From: Buxus sempervirens
Taxonomy: Eukaryota; Streptophyta; Magnoliopsida; Buxales; Buxaceae
Direction of reading: 5' to 3'
Assembly: GCA_947561395.2 (NCBI GenBank)
Contig: OX387189.1
Location: forward strand, 23,250,329-23,314,328
DNA: 64,000 nt
The position numbers and the translations under genes are program-made. The notes below the pieces were generated by a model. That model was not told the DNA's origin. It saw nothing but the letters and a program-made list of their open reading frames with translations, and ran no database searches. Below are positions 24,480 through 35,806 of this stretch, piece by piece; within the stretch, counting starts at the first letter, position 1; every line of letters begins with the position of its first letter.

Positions 24480-24720
24480 TAGTGCGCTGACCTCGAAATG
24501 GTTGGTGCGAGGTAGGCGAGAACTCAGTAAAACAAATACACGTTGCGCTAACTCCAGATAGACTAGGCGCGAACTCAGCGGTAAGGAAAATTTGTTTCGC
24601 GCTTAACTAAACTACTCGGCGCGAGATGAGCACGAGCTCGGCGAGAAGTATATTTTTATTCTCGCGCCAGCTAAACTAGTTGGCGTTAGATAGGCGCCAA
24701 CCCGGCAAACACCCCCTATG
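24480..24720 (-). repeat. GCGC-rich hairpin cluster in S5
   Basis: Repeated words of the type GGCGCGA and GCGCTAA with imperfect inverted repeats, at the same place in the LTR as the clusters of S3, S4 and S8. No single long perfect stem was found here. Confidence 0.5.
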
Positions 24721-25210
24721 AATTTCAACTCTCTGTTAATGCGAAAACTCCATGACTGACTGAATTTTTTTATCTCTATAACAATTTTCCTAACCTTCTA
24801 CTACCCCCAAAAGACGTTTAAACAGGTTTTGAAATTATTCTAAACACATTAATATTTATCTCTAAAAATCATTCCAAAAACTCACGCTCAAAATTGTATT
24901 TTCCAGAAAACTTATGCAATACGACTAAACTCACTGATCAAAGCCAACACCCAGATTAAACGATGCTACTCACATCTTGTACGCTCAAATCCTTGCACTG
25001 CAACTCAGGGAACTGGAAGTGAAATATCGATCGTCACCCACAACCTTCTCTGGTCGCACGATAATTTTTCTGAACACCCTCTGATCGATGAAAACCCTCC
25101 GATCAACTGGAACACACAATATTGCTCTTCTCCTAAACGCCCTAGGACTCCCAGCCAAAATCCTTCGAACTCCAAAAGTATGTGAAACCTATGACCTAAA
25201 TACCTTAAAG

Positions 25211-25218
25211 TATTTATA
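25211..25218 (-). promoter_or_regulatory. TATA box of S5
   Basis: TATAAATA on the minus strand, about 290 bp into S5 plus the missing end, matching its position in S3. Confidence 0.55.
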
Positions 25219-25636
25219 CTCCTACGCTCGACCACTTAAAGCTCATGATCCGATGCATGCTCGCCCCACATCTCCATACATGCACAGCCTCCCAGTCGTT
25301 TGATCTAATGAAACTATTCTCTACATAATCACCACATAAAAATTATTTTATTTTAAAACCACTGAATTCAACCAAAGAAAACTCAGCGAACCGATTTGTC
25401 ATTTTATAATTTCTCCTATAATTATTTTTCTTTTAAGTATTTTGCTCTAAATAATTCCCTTTTCTCTATTTCTAATATTTTCCATTAATTAAACTAATTA
25501 ACAACTACATGACATTGACCAATGTTTGGAATTTGACTTTATTTGTCATGAGATGTTTTATCCGCTGAATTGTTGGTATTTATGGTTCATTGAATATGGT
25601 TTATCGGTTTTGGTATTTGTATCTCCCGCCGATGTA

Positions 25637-25765
25637 GAGCAGCATCGTGACCCTGAGTGGTTTGGTGCTATCAATGCCAAAACCTGGGGAGTAGGCCAGC
25701 ATTAGATGACGAAACCCTGAGTAAGCTGTCATTTTAATATCCGAAACCCTGAGTAGGCCGGATAT
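25637..25765 (+). repeat. AGTAGGC hairpin array in S4 (second)
   Basis: A variant first unit has stem AGCATC/GGTGCT around TGACCCTGAGTGG. The next three are AATGCCA/CAGCATT, ATGACG/TGTCAT (one G-U) and ATATCCG/CGGATAT (25737-25765, perfect), with loop AAACCCTGAGTARGC or a close variant. Confidence 0.8.
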
Positions 25766-26339
25766 ACATTGGAGGGGTGGACATGGCTATGATGTGACTT
25801 TGTTATGATGGCACTGGTTGGGAACCGAGTTATATCTATTGAGCTGTTTGGAATTATGATTTCATCGATGTGTTGTTATTTGGTTATATGGGATTTGACG
25901 GCTATATTCGTGACTTAATACCAACATTATTTCTTGGTTTACAGGAGGGTTTCCTGCATTTATATCAATTGAACTGTTGGAATTTCGCTGGATTATTCTG
26001 ATTATACGTTTATCGTCACCGTATAAGTCTGTACCGTGGCATGTTTTAGAACTAAACTAAATGGTTTTGTGCATGCATATGCTGCTCACTAGGATATTCG
26101 TATCTCATTCTGTATTGTTTTGTTTTGTTTTCAGCTGCTCTTGGAGAGGACAATCCCTGTGGGTAGTTGCTCAGTCATGTGAGTTTATTTCAGTTTGGGA
26201 TTTTTTTTAGCGTACTTTGATTATTTAGTTATTGTCATTCATGTTTTTCCTTCACTCTGATATTGCGATCCTATATTATATATTAACCTCCGGAGCCGAG
26301 TTACAGTTTTATTACGTAACCCGGATCTGGGGCGTTACA

Positions 26340-26556
26340 ATATAACCATGGATTTCGTTTCGGGTTTGCCTAGGACAATGAAGCAGCAAGATTCCATTTG
26401 GGTCATTGTAGACATACTGACTAAGTCTGCTCATTTCCTACCTGTTCGGAAGGATCATCCTCTACAATCACTTGCCGAGTTGTATGTACGTGAGATGGTC
26501 AAATTGCACAGTATCCCAGTATCTATCGTATCTGACCGCGATCCACGATTCACTTC
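26340..26556 (+). pseudogene. Integrase core fragment of element A
   Basis: Continues the integrase from ITMDFVSGLPRT (first catalytic Asp) through FLPVRKDH to SDRDPRFTS (second catalytic Asp). Cut by element B directly after the ACTTC target site and resumed at 53223. No stop in this piece. Confidence 0.9.
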
Positions 26557-27437
26557 TATAAAACCCTGGATTTTTCGAAAATAAAATAAATAATTAATGA
26601 ATAAATTAGAAAGATTTAGAAGTGAAGATAAATTAGAAAGGAAAAAAAATTGGAACCAAGTGCAGAAATCTAAATTACAAAGGAGAATGAAAAATCCTAA
26701 ATTTTTAATATACTAATAATATAATAAAATAAATTAAATAAGCCCAAAATGCATTGAGAAGTAAGGATTTAATTTAGGTATTGGAGGATTAACATTATAA
26801 TCCAAAGAGATATATTAGAAATTAAATAACTAAATAATAATTTAAAGTAATTAGGAATTTAAATAGAAACTTCAATTAATTAGAAAAGAGGAGGATGATT
26901 TAGATAAATCGGGAGAGTAAATTAAATATGAATGTTTGGGGAATATAGGTATTAACCCAAGTGCATATTATGGTTAAGAATGATATGAGAAGTAAATATC
27001 AGAATTTTTGGAAAATATCCAAAGGTTAGATATGGAATTATAAGAAAACGGTATTTTAGTTATTACTCAATTAGCCAAATCAATATATTGAGTAATTGAA
27101 TAATTGTTAGGCTTGAAATATTTACTTAGACTTAATTTGGGTTAGGTTTGAATTTAAATAGCAAATTATGGCTTAAAAGCAGGAAAAATGGTACATTGGT
27201 GATTATGGTTGATAAGGAGCCTTAAATTTGAGGATAAGAGGAGCTTTGGGGTGTTTTAGTAATATGTTAAAATAAGAAATTAAATTAGCTCAAAAATAAA
27301 TTAAAGTAAGACCTTTTGTATGAGATTCCTAAAAGAGGAATTAGAAGGAGGGATAAGATAGGAAGGTTTCCAATTAAGATTGGGAATTCTATTTAGAAGG
27401 TCTCCTAAACCTATTAGGACTTCTAATCAAGTGAGCT

Positions 27438-27444
27438 TATAAAA
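27438..27444 (+). promoter_or_regulatory. TATA box of element B (5' LTR)
   Basis: TATAAAA followed by GGG, about 880 bp into the LTR. The same site is present in LTR 2 at 40061-40067, which supports its importance. Confidence 0.65.
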
Positions 27445-28129
27445 GGGAAAGTCTAGGGAAGGTTTAGGGTTTTAAGTAAATGAAATATAAGGAGAAAGAA
27501 GAGGGGAATTCGTGCTTGGGCTTGAGAGAAAATAGGGGAAAGAAGAGAGAAAAGAAAAGAGGGGTTTTAGGAAGGAGTGCTGCAGATGGCCGACCAGCAA
27601 AGTTCAAACGAAGCTCTAGAGAAATCCAGCCGTTGGAATGACTTGAAATTTTCAGGTTATGATATACATTAGAGGAACTTCAATCTGAACCGTGGAGATT
27701 GGATTTGGAGAAGTTTAAGGTGGTACGATCAAGCACAAAAAATAGGTGGGCAAGCAAATTTCTTGACAGATTTAGTTCATGTATTGAGGCAAGTAGCAAA
27801 ACCCTTTGAAACTGGAGAACTTGCATGATTTTCGTGTGATTTATATGTGTTGATCGTGGTTTTATTTCGAGTAGATTTCCTCTGGAAAGTTTGGTGATTT
27901 ATAAAAAAAATCTGATTTTGTATTTTAAACTCTCTTCAAGAACCTAGAAAAGTATTATTCAAGAGAGAATAGATTTAGTAAGAAAACTTAGAAAAAAAAT
28001 TTTAGTCAAGAGGATTGGATTAGGGATGTTTCAGAACCAGTTTAGAATGAGATTCATATGTTTAGCACCAATTAAAATCATAGGAAACTTAGAAATTTTG
28101 GAAAAATCAGTAAAACCCAAAAAACAGTG

Positions 28130-28325
28130 TTTTTGGTCGAGTGCCCGAACCGCCGCTCGAGCGCAGATGCAGGCGCCCCGCCTGTGTTTTATTTATTCCA
28201 GAAAACCCAAAAGTGATCAAAAACCTAGAAGGCAAACACCCGAAGCGTCGCTCGAGCAACCAACCCCGAAATTACCTAATGTAAGGCCGCTCGTTCGAGC
28301 GCCCGAACGCCACTCGAGCGCCCCT
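28130..28325 (+). repeat. CGCTCGAGCG cluster in LTR 1 of B
   Basis: GC-rich island in an AT-rich LTR with repeated GCCCGAACCGC and CGCTCGAGCG-like palindromes. The corresponding, more decayed island of LTR 2 is at about 40765-40950. A related island in S6 is at 32500-32660. Confidence 0.65.
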
Positions 28326-31300
28326 TGATAGATTTTGAGAATTTGCCCAATTTTTCACTACAGAATTGTTTTTATCCATTTTAAACCTTTGTACCATCAA
28401 GTTTAGAGTGTTTAGAGATATTTTGTACTAGCGGATATTTAGAATTCATTTTTATAAGGATTTTGGGTAGATTTTACCAAAGTGGCTTTTTAACTTGGTA
28501 CCATTATATCAAACCAATCCCTTTTAAACAAAACTTGATTTTAGGAGTTCCTACACCTGTATTTGAACTATCTGAGATGTTTTGAGCTCTGAATGATTTT
28601 ATATACACTTGGTTTATTTTGCCCATTGAAACCTGGAGTTTGGACATAAGACTTGGTGCCACTTGTGTGGATTTTTAAGTCACAGTTGTGACAAGGCAGT
28701 TGCCTGGTTTGTTTATTCCGTAGTTGCGGGTTTGGTTATTGACACAGTTATGTTTCTGCATGTTCGGGTGTTATTGGGAAATATGTCAAATCCCTGGTTT
28801 GGTTTTCTACCATTGTGTGGGTTTAGCAATTACATTATTAATTTATATGTTATTAAAATTTTTAGAGTTTGATTGTGAGTAGTGTCTAGCAAGCTTAACG
28901 CTTACATGGATCCATAGAGTAGCTAATAAATGAAATTGTTTTCTAGAATTTCTTATTCTGTGTCATAGACATTCCATCATTTCGAGGGTGGTACCGCTCC
29001 TAGATAGGTCAGTCGCTACGTTACCCACTCCTGGATAGGTTGGGCCATACATGCTAACTCATTCCGGGTGTCGGTTTGGTTCTTCCGTTGGTGTTGAATA
29101 GCCAGTTAGCAGGTGCGGCTACACTTGTAATTCGGTTAGGTAACATATTGTCACATGTTTGTAGATAACTCTGTTTACAAATTTTGTTAGTCCTGTGATG
29201 TCATAGATGTGGTTTGCTGTTTGCCGTGATTTCTATACTAATGTTTTATTGTTGTTGTTCTGGTTTAATCGTATACCTCATGACTTATTTTATATAAACA
29301 TGGACTATTTTAATGCATTCATATTGTTACTTGCTGAGATTTTTATCTCACTCTAGTTTTCCCTATTTTTCAGGTAATCTTGGCGAGGACGACAAGCATT
29401 GGGCTAGTATGTCAGAAGGGGTAGCCAGTTTAGTTGTAAACTAGTTTTTATGAGCTTAAGGAAATTGTAAAGGTTAAAGATTAATTGTTTATATTATTTC
29501 ATGTTTCCGCATATAACTCTAATGATGTAATTAATAAATGTTTTAATTTGATCTGGATTTTAGTTGCTTTTGTTACTGTCCATAACACCTCGAGTCTAGG
29601 GAAAATTGACTCAGAACCAGGGCGTGTGCTCGCTAGTTAGAATATTTTTAGGGCCATATTAAGTTGAGAGTATTCTAACTCAATTTCTTTGTTCTAATTA
29701 TCAATTCTAAACGTATGCTCCTAATTATTGTTAGTCATCATAGTGTTATTTTCCAGAAATTTTTCTTGATATTGGTTATGCTATGATTCAAATGTGATGA
29801 TAATTGAGGATTTATCCAAAAGGAAATGATTATGAAATTTGATAATTTGAGGATTATTTGAAGTATCACAATACAGTTTATCCTAATGGAAAGTGATTAT
29901 GATATTTGAAATATTTGGTGCTGTTATCAACATGTGTAATTGGAATATGATGATATGATGAGGATTGAGAAGACTATTGGAAGTACTTAGTATGATTTGA
30001 TTTACTTTAAAATGAATATTTATGATTTATTAAGATGATGATTAAACGATAGGTAGCAAAATTTAGGAGTTGTTAGAGGTATGTTTCTTTCCCTATCCAT
30101 TTCTCTCTTATAGCTATTTGAGCCTTTTCTGATGAATGAGCCTTGTTTGAATTAAGATAATTGGATGTTAAAACAAATTCGATATCTAGGATTTAGGTTA
30201 TGCATAAGGATCAATATTATTTATTAATCACAATCTAGTATGTAAATTGGGGTGAATGATTAATTATGTAGTGTGTTATTGTTTGCTTCATGATGAGCCA
30301 GTTGTATTAAGTCGTGCCTAAAGTGGTGTAAAGCATCTGATCAGTGCTAAACATTACTTGGGTATTGAACTTTATACAATATGGGTTACTGTAGTTATAA
30401 AGCATCTGATCAATGCTTAACATTTCGATGTAGAATTATGTATGTGACGTGTTATTTTGGCATAAGTTAAATTAGAAAAGAAAAGAATCACATGATTTTC
30501 AAATCAACCTGCATATAGTCACGAATATATGCAAAGGGACTGATGGTAGAAAAGTTATGGAACTATTTTCTAAGATATTTGAAATTTATATAATTTTGAT
30601 CGATAGTTGGAATGAAAGGGGTAAATGCTATATCCTTAACCTATGAATGTAATAGCAGGAAAATAAATATTTGAAACTCCCACTCACTTATTATTAAATT
30701 CTTCTAAATTTTAATTAGAACTAAATTTTCATCTACTTACACCCATTAACGTTCCTATATAGGTTTCATACATCTAGGGTCTCTAATAAATTTGTTATTT
30801 AATAAAGTCTCTACTCTTCAATATTCCTCTCTTCTTGTGCTAAATAAGATGATTAAAATGCATAAGTTTATTCATGTGTAGATCAATGTTATAATTTCAT
30901 GTTCTATCGTAGAAATATTTCAAATAGGTAATTCAACTCATAAAAGCTTACTCATTATTTTGCTATAGTTTACTCTTGTGTCTAGGAAACATTATTTAGG
31001 TTATCAAAGAGAACTCCATCCTATTCCTTTCTTCTCTCTTTAATAAAAACAACTTGTAAATTCTAGAGATTTAGAAAAGTTTATATATGATATTTGAATT
31101 CTGGAATAAGGGTAGAAGGAATGAAATTTATAAAAACACATATTTTGGATGAACCCAGAAAAATCAGATTTCAGCATAGAATTTCAACTAAAAAGGAATT
31201 TTTACACATTCTTCGAGGAAGATTTGGGTCAAGTGTTCTATATGAAAGTTGGTTGATTCTAAATCTAGTTTAGCTTAAAAAAAATTTACTAATATTTTGT

Positions 31301-32499
31301 TGTTTAGTATTTTTGATATAATTTTTATTAGTCATTAGCCTGCCCAAGTTTTTAATAAAAGTTAACTTTAAAATACTATAATTAATTAACCACATAGAAT
31401 TTCGAAAATCTGCTATAGGTTATTTTAGTGCCATGATTCAAGATTCCAGTAAGCCAAATTTTGGTGATTTGGTTAAGAAATGACCAAGTTATGAGACTTA
31501 GAACATTACTTGTTCACAAGTTCTAGATTTGATATATACATGATTAAAATTCTTAATTAATTTATTAAAATCTATTTTATGTTTTGATATGATAGTTTAA
31601 ATACCCTAATTGTGAAACCCTGTTCCACTATCCCTAGCACACCCTAACCAGTGAATGTGATGTGTAGGTGAAGTTGAAGGAGCTCAAGCCTAAAGCCAGT
31701 AAAAATGGCTAAGCCCCGGGCTGTTATCATGCCTATGAAGGTGAGCCTTCCTTCCTTGAGAATTCCTAAATGATTGGGTAGATTATTCTAGAGATGAGAC
31801 AAAATGAGCTAAGTGTTGATTGGTGTTGTGTGCAAATAGGAGTGGAGTGGCAAAGGTGAAATAACCTGGGTGTTTGAAGGGAGGAATGGCAAACTTGCAA
31901 TTCATGTGTTGTGGGAAGTTGTTTAAGTGGAAGAAAAAATAATAATAAACCCAAAACCCCATTTGACCAAACCCCACACCCGACCCCTCTCTTCCTTCTT
32001 CTTCATCTCCCCTCTCCTCTCCCATCTCTATTCTTCATCTCCTTCTCCTCATCTTGTTCTTCTCATCTCATTCCATTCACCTTGAACCCATTGAAGGAAA
32101 CTTACCAAGCAAGGAAGAAAAAGAAGAAAGTTACCATTTTCGTGTAAGCTTGGAGATTTGTGGTGAAACCAACCAAGAGGCACCTCAAGTGCTGTTCGTG
32201 GGTTGATTTGGAAGCAAGAAGACTTGCTTAAGTGTTTGCAAGAGGTAAGCAACACCACCTCTCCCACATTTCAAATTTCGGCCATTTTCGTGCATGAGAT
32301 GTGAATGTTAGGGTTGGAGTATGGAAATGCTTATTTGTGTAAATAGAGAGGATTTTTCTTAAGGGTTTTGTTAGTAGTAAATAACTACACATGCTATGAG
32401 CAATTTAGAGCCCAAAAACACCCAAAATGAGTGAGATTTAAGAAAAACCACCAATCCCCAAAAGTTCGGATTTTCACGAACTGTCGAGAAGCACTACCA

Positions 32500-32660
32500 C
32501 CTAAACAGCCGCTTGAGCGTGGCATCGAGCTACAGTTTTAGGAAGAGCCCTAAGGCATGGCCACTCGAGCTACTGCTCTAGCGACCTGCCTAAATAGAGG
32601 AACCCGAGAGCAAATCTTTGGCCGCTCGAAGCAAGCTCGAGCGACCTATCGAGCGCCCTG
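32500..32660 (+). repeat. CTCGAGCGACC cluster in S6
   Basis: GC-rich stretch with repeated CGCTCGA and TCGAGCG(A/C)C words that form short imperfect inverted repeats, similar to the cluster in element B LTRs. Confidence 0.5.
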
Positions 32661-33385
32661 CCCTATTTTTCCAATTTTCCCAATTTTTGTCCAGATTGAA
32701 CTAAGGATTGATTTTATGTGAATCCAACTCATGTATGAGTGAGATTTAGGAGCCTAGGGAGTGTTCCAACAGGAGTTATCACCAAATTCCAAATAGTAAA
32801 GATTTTGGGTACGTTTTGCTAGAATAGGTCTTATAGAGAGTTTATGTTCCAGATCTTTATAGAAGTGGGATAAATTGATTCCACCACTTCAAACACCTTC
32901 CAAATAACCTATGGAAGTAGAATACAAGGACCAAACCCAAGTTACATAAGTTTCAAAAGGATTGAGGCATAGATTGCCAAGTTGGGTCATGAAATGTAAG
33001 AAAAGTTCCAAAAATGTGATTTTAGCCCAGATCGAACCACCGATGGTTTTCATTCAAATCCAACCTACGTATAAGCTAGAATTACATGTCAAGGAAGTGT
33101 CTCAACTGAAAGTATCTCAAAATTTCAAATAGAAAGGATGTTGGGTACATGTTACCGAGGAAGGCTTTACAGAGGGTTTCTGTCCCAGATTCTTATAGAA
33201 GTAGAATAACTTGAATCCACCACTTAGATCACCTTTCAATTAGCCTTTAGAAATAGAAATCAAGAACCAAGACCCAGATGTACAAGTATCAAAGAATTAA
33301 GGCATAGGTTGCCCACGTGAGATCCAAAAATTGGAAATTCCTGAAAAGCTAACCTTTATTGTGAGTACACCACACATGATAAGAA

Positions 33386-33644
33386 GGGCTTCGGCCCAGC
33401 ATTAGTATGTAGTATGAAAGGCATTAGCCCGTATTAAGTTGCAAGTTATGCAAGGCATTGGCTCATATTGATTTATATGACCTTTTGGGCATTGGCCCAT
33501 TGCTGGATAGTATGAGATGAAGGGGGCAGTGGCCCATTTTTACTGATGTATTGAATTGAGGGTTGTGGCCCATGGTTATCGATAGTGACTGGAAGGGCGG
33601 TGGCCCTAAGACATTGGTATATATAATGAAAGAGGGCTTGGCCC
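33386..33644 (+). repeat. Array of GGGC-tetraloop-GCCC mini-hairpins in S6
   Basis: At least six units spaced by about 30-90 bp. The stem GGGC/GCCC is constant and the loop varies: TTCG (33386-33397), ATTG (33487-33498), AGTG (33524-33535), TGTG with a G-U closing pair (about 33559-33570), GGTG (33595-33606) and a 3-nt TTG (33634-33644). Weaker GGC/GCC units lie at 33420 and 33453. Confidence 0.75.
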
Positions 33645-33825
33645 AATAATGACTCGGGTAAGGCCATAGGCTACCTTTGAGATCTGGCATGCCTGAAGGC
33701 ATGATCCACATGATATTTGAAAGTAGCATTACTGTTGTCCATGCTATATGAATAGGATTGTTTATACACATGCTCCATGGCCAAGTGCCATTGTTATTGT
33801 TCATGCTATACCGTATTATTCCGGC

Positions 33826-34130
33826 ACCATGTGTAATTGGTGGCCGATGCCCATTCGCTATATGTAATCAGCAACGGATGAGTATTATTTCGGCAACATA
33901 TGTAATTGGTGGCCAATGCCTATTCGCTATGTGTAATAAGCAATGGATGAGTATTATTCCGAAACCATGTGTAATTGGTGGCCAATGCCTATTCGCTATG
34001 TGTAATCAGCAATGGATGAGTATTATTCCGAAACCATGTGTAATTGGTGGCCGATTCCTATTCACTATGTGTAATCAGCAATGGATGAGTATTATTCCAA
34101 CACCATGTGTAATCGGTGGCTGATGCCCAT
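33826..34130 (+). repeat. 60-bp tandem repeat in S6
   Basis: Four to five copies of a unit of about 60 bp containing GTGTAATTGGTGGCC and CAATGGATGAGTATTAT. A more degraded tail with GTGTAATCGGTGAAGC continues to about 34350. The frame running through it is a by-product of the period. Confidence 0.85.
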
Positions 34131-35445
34131 GTGCTATGTGTAATCGGCAATGGATGCCTAGCCACCATATGTAATCGGTGAAGCTAGATGGATATGTGTT
34201 GTTGTTGATATTTTGATTATATTGGGATAACACTCCATTTACTATTGGGTAATCATCTATGGATACTTATATGATATGTGTAACCGGAATACTAGATGCC
34301 TACGTCATGGGTAATTAGCGTAGATGCCTAGCCACCGCGTGTAATCGATGAAGCTAGATAGAATTTGTGTAGTATGATATTAAACCTCTTACATAACAAT
34401 TGGTGAGATTGAATGAAAGGTTGTACTGAATTTATTAACTGTACACTGACGCACAAGCATGCACCATGTCACGCCCCGGATCCGAGTTACGCAGCATAAC
34501 CATAACTCATCTCCAAGGGTTATCTTTTTCAACCAAGATCGATATATCAGAATGAAAGAGAACATGAAATTAACAACACTTGACCATACCAAAAACAACT
34601 ACATCACTAAACTAAATACAAAATACATTACATTAACACAACTCTCAAATAAAAACAAATGTAAACCAAGATTAATATAATCCTAGAATTCTCGGAAAAT
34701 TGGCTATATAACGCCTGTATTTATAAGAATGGGCTAAGCCCTCAAACCACAAATAATCACCTGATAATCACAAAATACACAAATACATCCATTCCAGAAA
34801 GAAAAACAAACTAAACCATCATACATGCACAGATTTAAAATAAAATTCACTAATGTTTCCACTCTCTTTCTCTCTCTCGTTTACAACATATACAATGTAC
34901 AATATCCAACACAATTTTTCAACTATCCAAAGAAGATATTGCCTTCTCTATCTCTAGCCAAGATAATGATCCTTTGGCCAATACTCCAGATCCCCTTGAC
35001 ACTCTGCCCGGTACGCGGCTCACCAGCAAGATCTAAAACAAAACCGATAAATCCAAAACACGAGTGAGACTAACGTCCCAGTAAGCAGCACAATGCATGA
35101 TAAGAACATGTTATACAGTTTCAAACATTAAAGGAACATGCTAAATCAATCTCTGGCAAAAACCGACTAAGAGGCAGTTCATTTTCAGGTAAACAATATT
35201 TGAACTTTATAGAGTCACAATTCATAAACAGATAAACTCAAATTAATCCAAATTTGCAATACCAGTCAATTCTCAACAACAACCAATAACCACAGTTTAA
35301 CACACATGTCCAATCGCCACCTCACGTCTTACAATGGAAAGATCTAGCTAGGATCGCTGTTCCAAAGCGGAGCACTCAAGCATGAGACATGCAGGAGTTG
35401 GCAAGTACAACCCAGTCCAACCATAGCAAGTTAGTGATCCTCTTT

Positions 35446-35570
35446 CAGACCATCGAGTTAGTGATCCTCTTTCAGACCATCGAGTTAGTGATCCTCTTTC
35501 AGATCATCGAGTTAGTGATCCTCTTTCAAACCATCGAGTTAGTGATCTCACTGAGACCATCTAGTTGACT
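35446..35570 (-). repeat. 27-bp tandem hairpin array in S7
   Basis: Five copies with period 27. On the minus strand the common unit pairs TGGTCT with AGGATCA, allowing G-U, around GAAAGA. The divergent last unit pairs TGGTCTC with GAGATCA around AGT, so it keeps pairing despite arm changes. Confidence 0.7.
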
Positions 35571-35707
35571 TTACGGGTTGCTGTGGCACATTCTGAGGAG
35601 GATGCAAGTTCACAATCCCCAGCCCCTCATGAGCCAGGGTGAACGGCCGTCCTCAACCCCCAGATCCGTATATCACATGTTGGACAAGATGGTAAATTAC
35701 GCACGCA

Positions 35708-35806
35708 GTACCTGATGAGGGAGCCACACTGGGCCTGTGTTACCTCATCCCAACACAATACCTGATGAGGGAGCCACACTGGGCCTGTGTTACCTCATCC
35801 CAACAT
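35708..35806 (-). repeat. 51-bp duplication with inverted arms in S7
   Basis: Two adjacent near-identical units. Each has arms GATGAGG/CCTCATC, with a second inner pairing ACAC/GTGT around TGGGCCT. Confidence 0.75.

Larger units (their letters stand above)
22584..25504 (-). mobile_element. S5: truncated solo LTR, minus strand, inside S4
   Basis: The minus-strand 3' end GGGGCGTTACA is intact at 22584. At the other side the match to related LTR starts stops about 60 bp short, at about 25500-25504, and the S4 sequence resumes there with about 25 bp missing. No target duplication is found. A deletion across the junction explains both. Contents: TATA (25211-25218), hairpin cluster (24480-24720), shared module (24060-24420), and AGTAGGC arrays (23451-23577 and 23157-23270). 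Confidence 0.85.
20040..26339 (+). mobile_element. S4: solo LTR inserted in integrase of element A
   Basis: Starts TGTAAAATCC and ends GGGGCGTTACA. An exact duplication ATATA lies at 20035-20039 and 26340-26344. Discounting one copy restores the host codons HI-TMDF. Net length is about 3.4 kb without S5. It carries a TATA box (20495), GC hairpins (21170-21475) and two AGTAGGC arrays (22431-22553 and 25637-25765). No coding content. Confidence 0.95.
26557..29632 (+). repeat. 5' LTR of element B
   Basis: Starts TATAAAACCC (first dinucleotide altered from TG by a G to A change; LTR 2 has TGTAAAACCC). The 3' end near 29627-29632 has diverged from LTR 2 (GTGTTACA) and no recognisable primer binding site follows, so the exact end is uncertain. 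Contains a TATA box, a CTCGAG-rich cluster, and short inverted repeats such as AGCC/GGCT at about 29100-29120. Confidence 0.88.

Noticed and set aside
20040..25504. S4 and S5 as one element with inverted terminal repeats
   Set aside because: S4 is closed by ATATA and continues on both sides of S5 in collinear order, so S5 is an insertion in the opposite orientation.
33758..34123. 121-codon repetitive frame
   Set aside because: It is the translation of the 60-bp tandem repeat in S6; the open frame follows from a unit length divisible by three.
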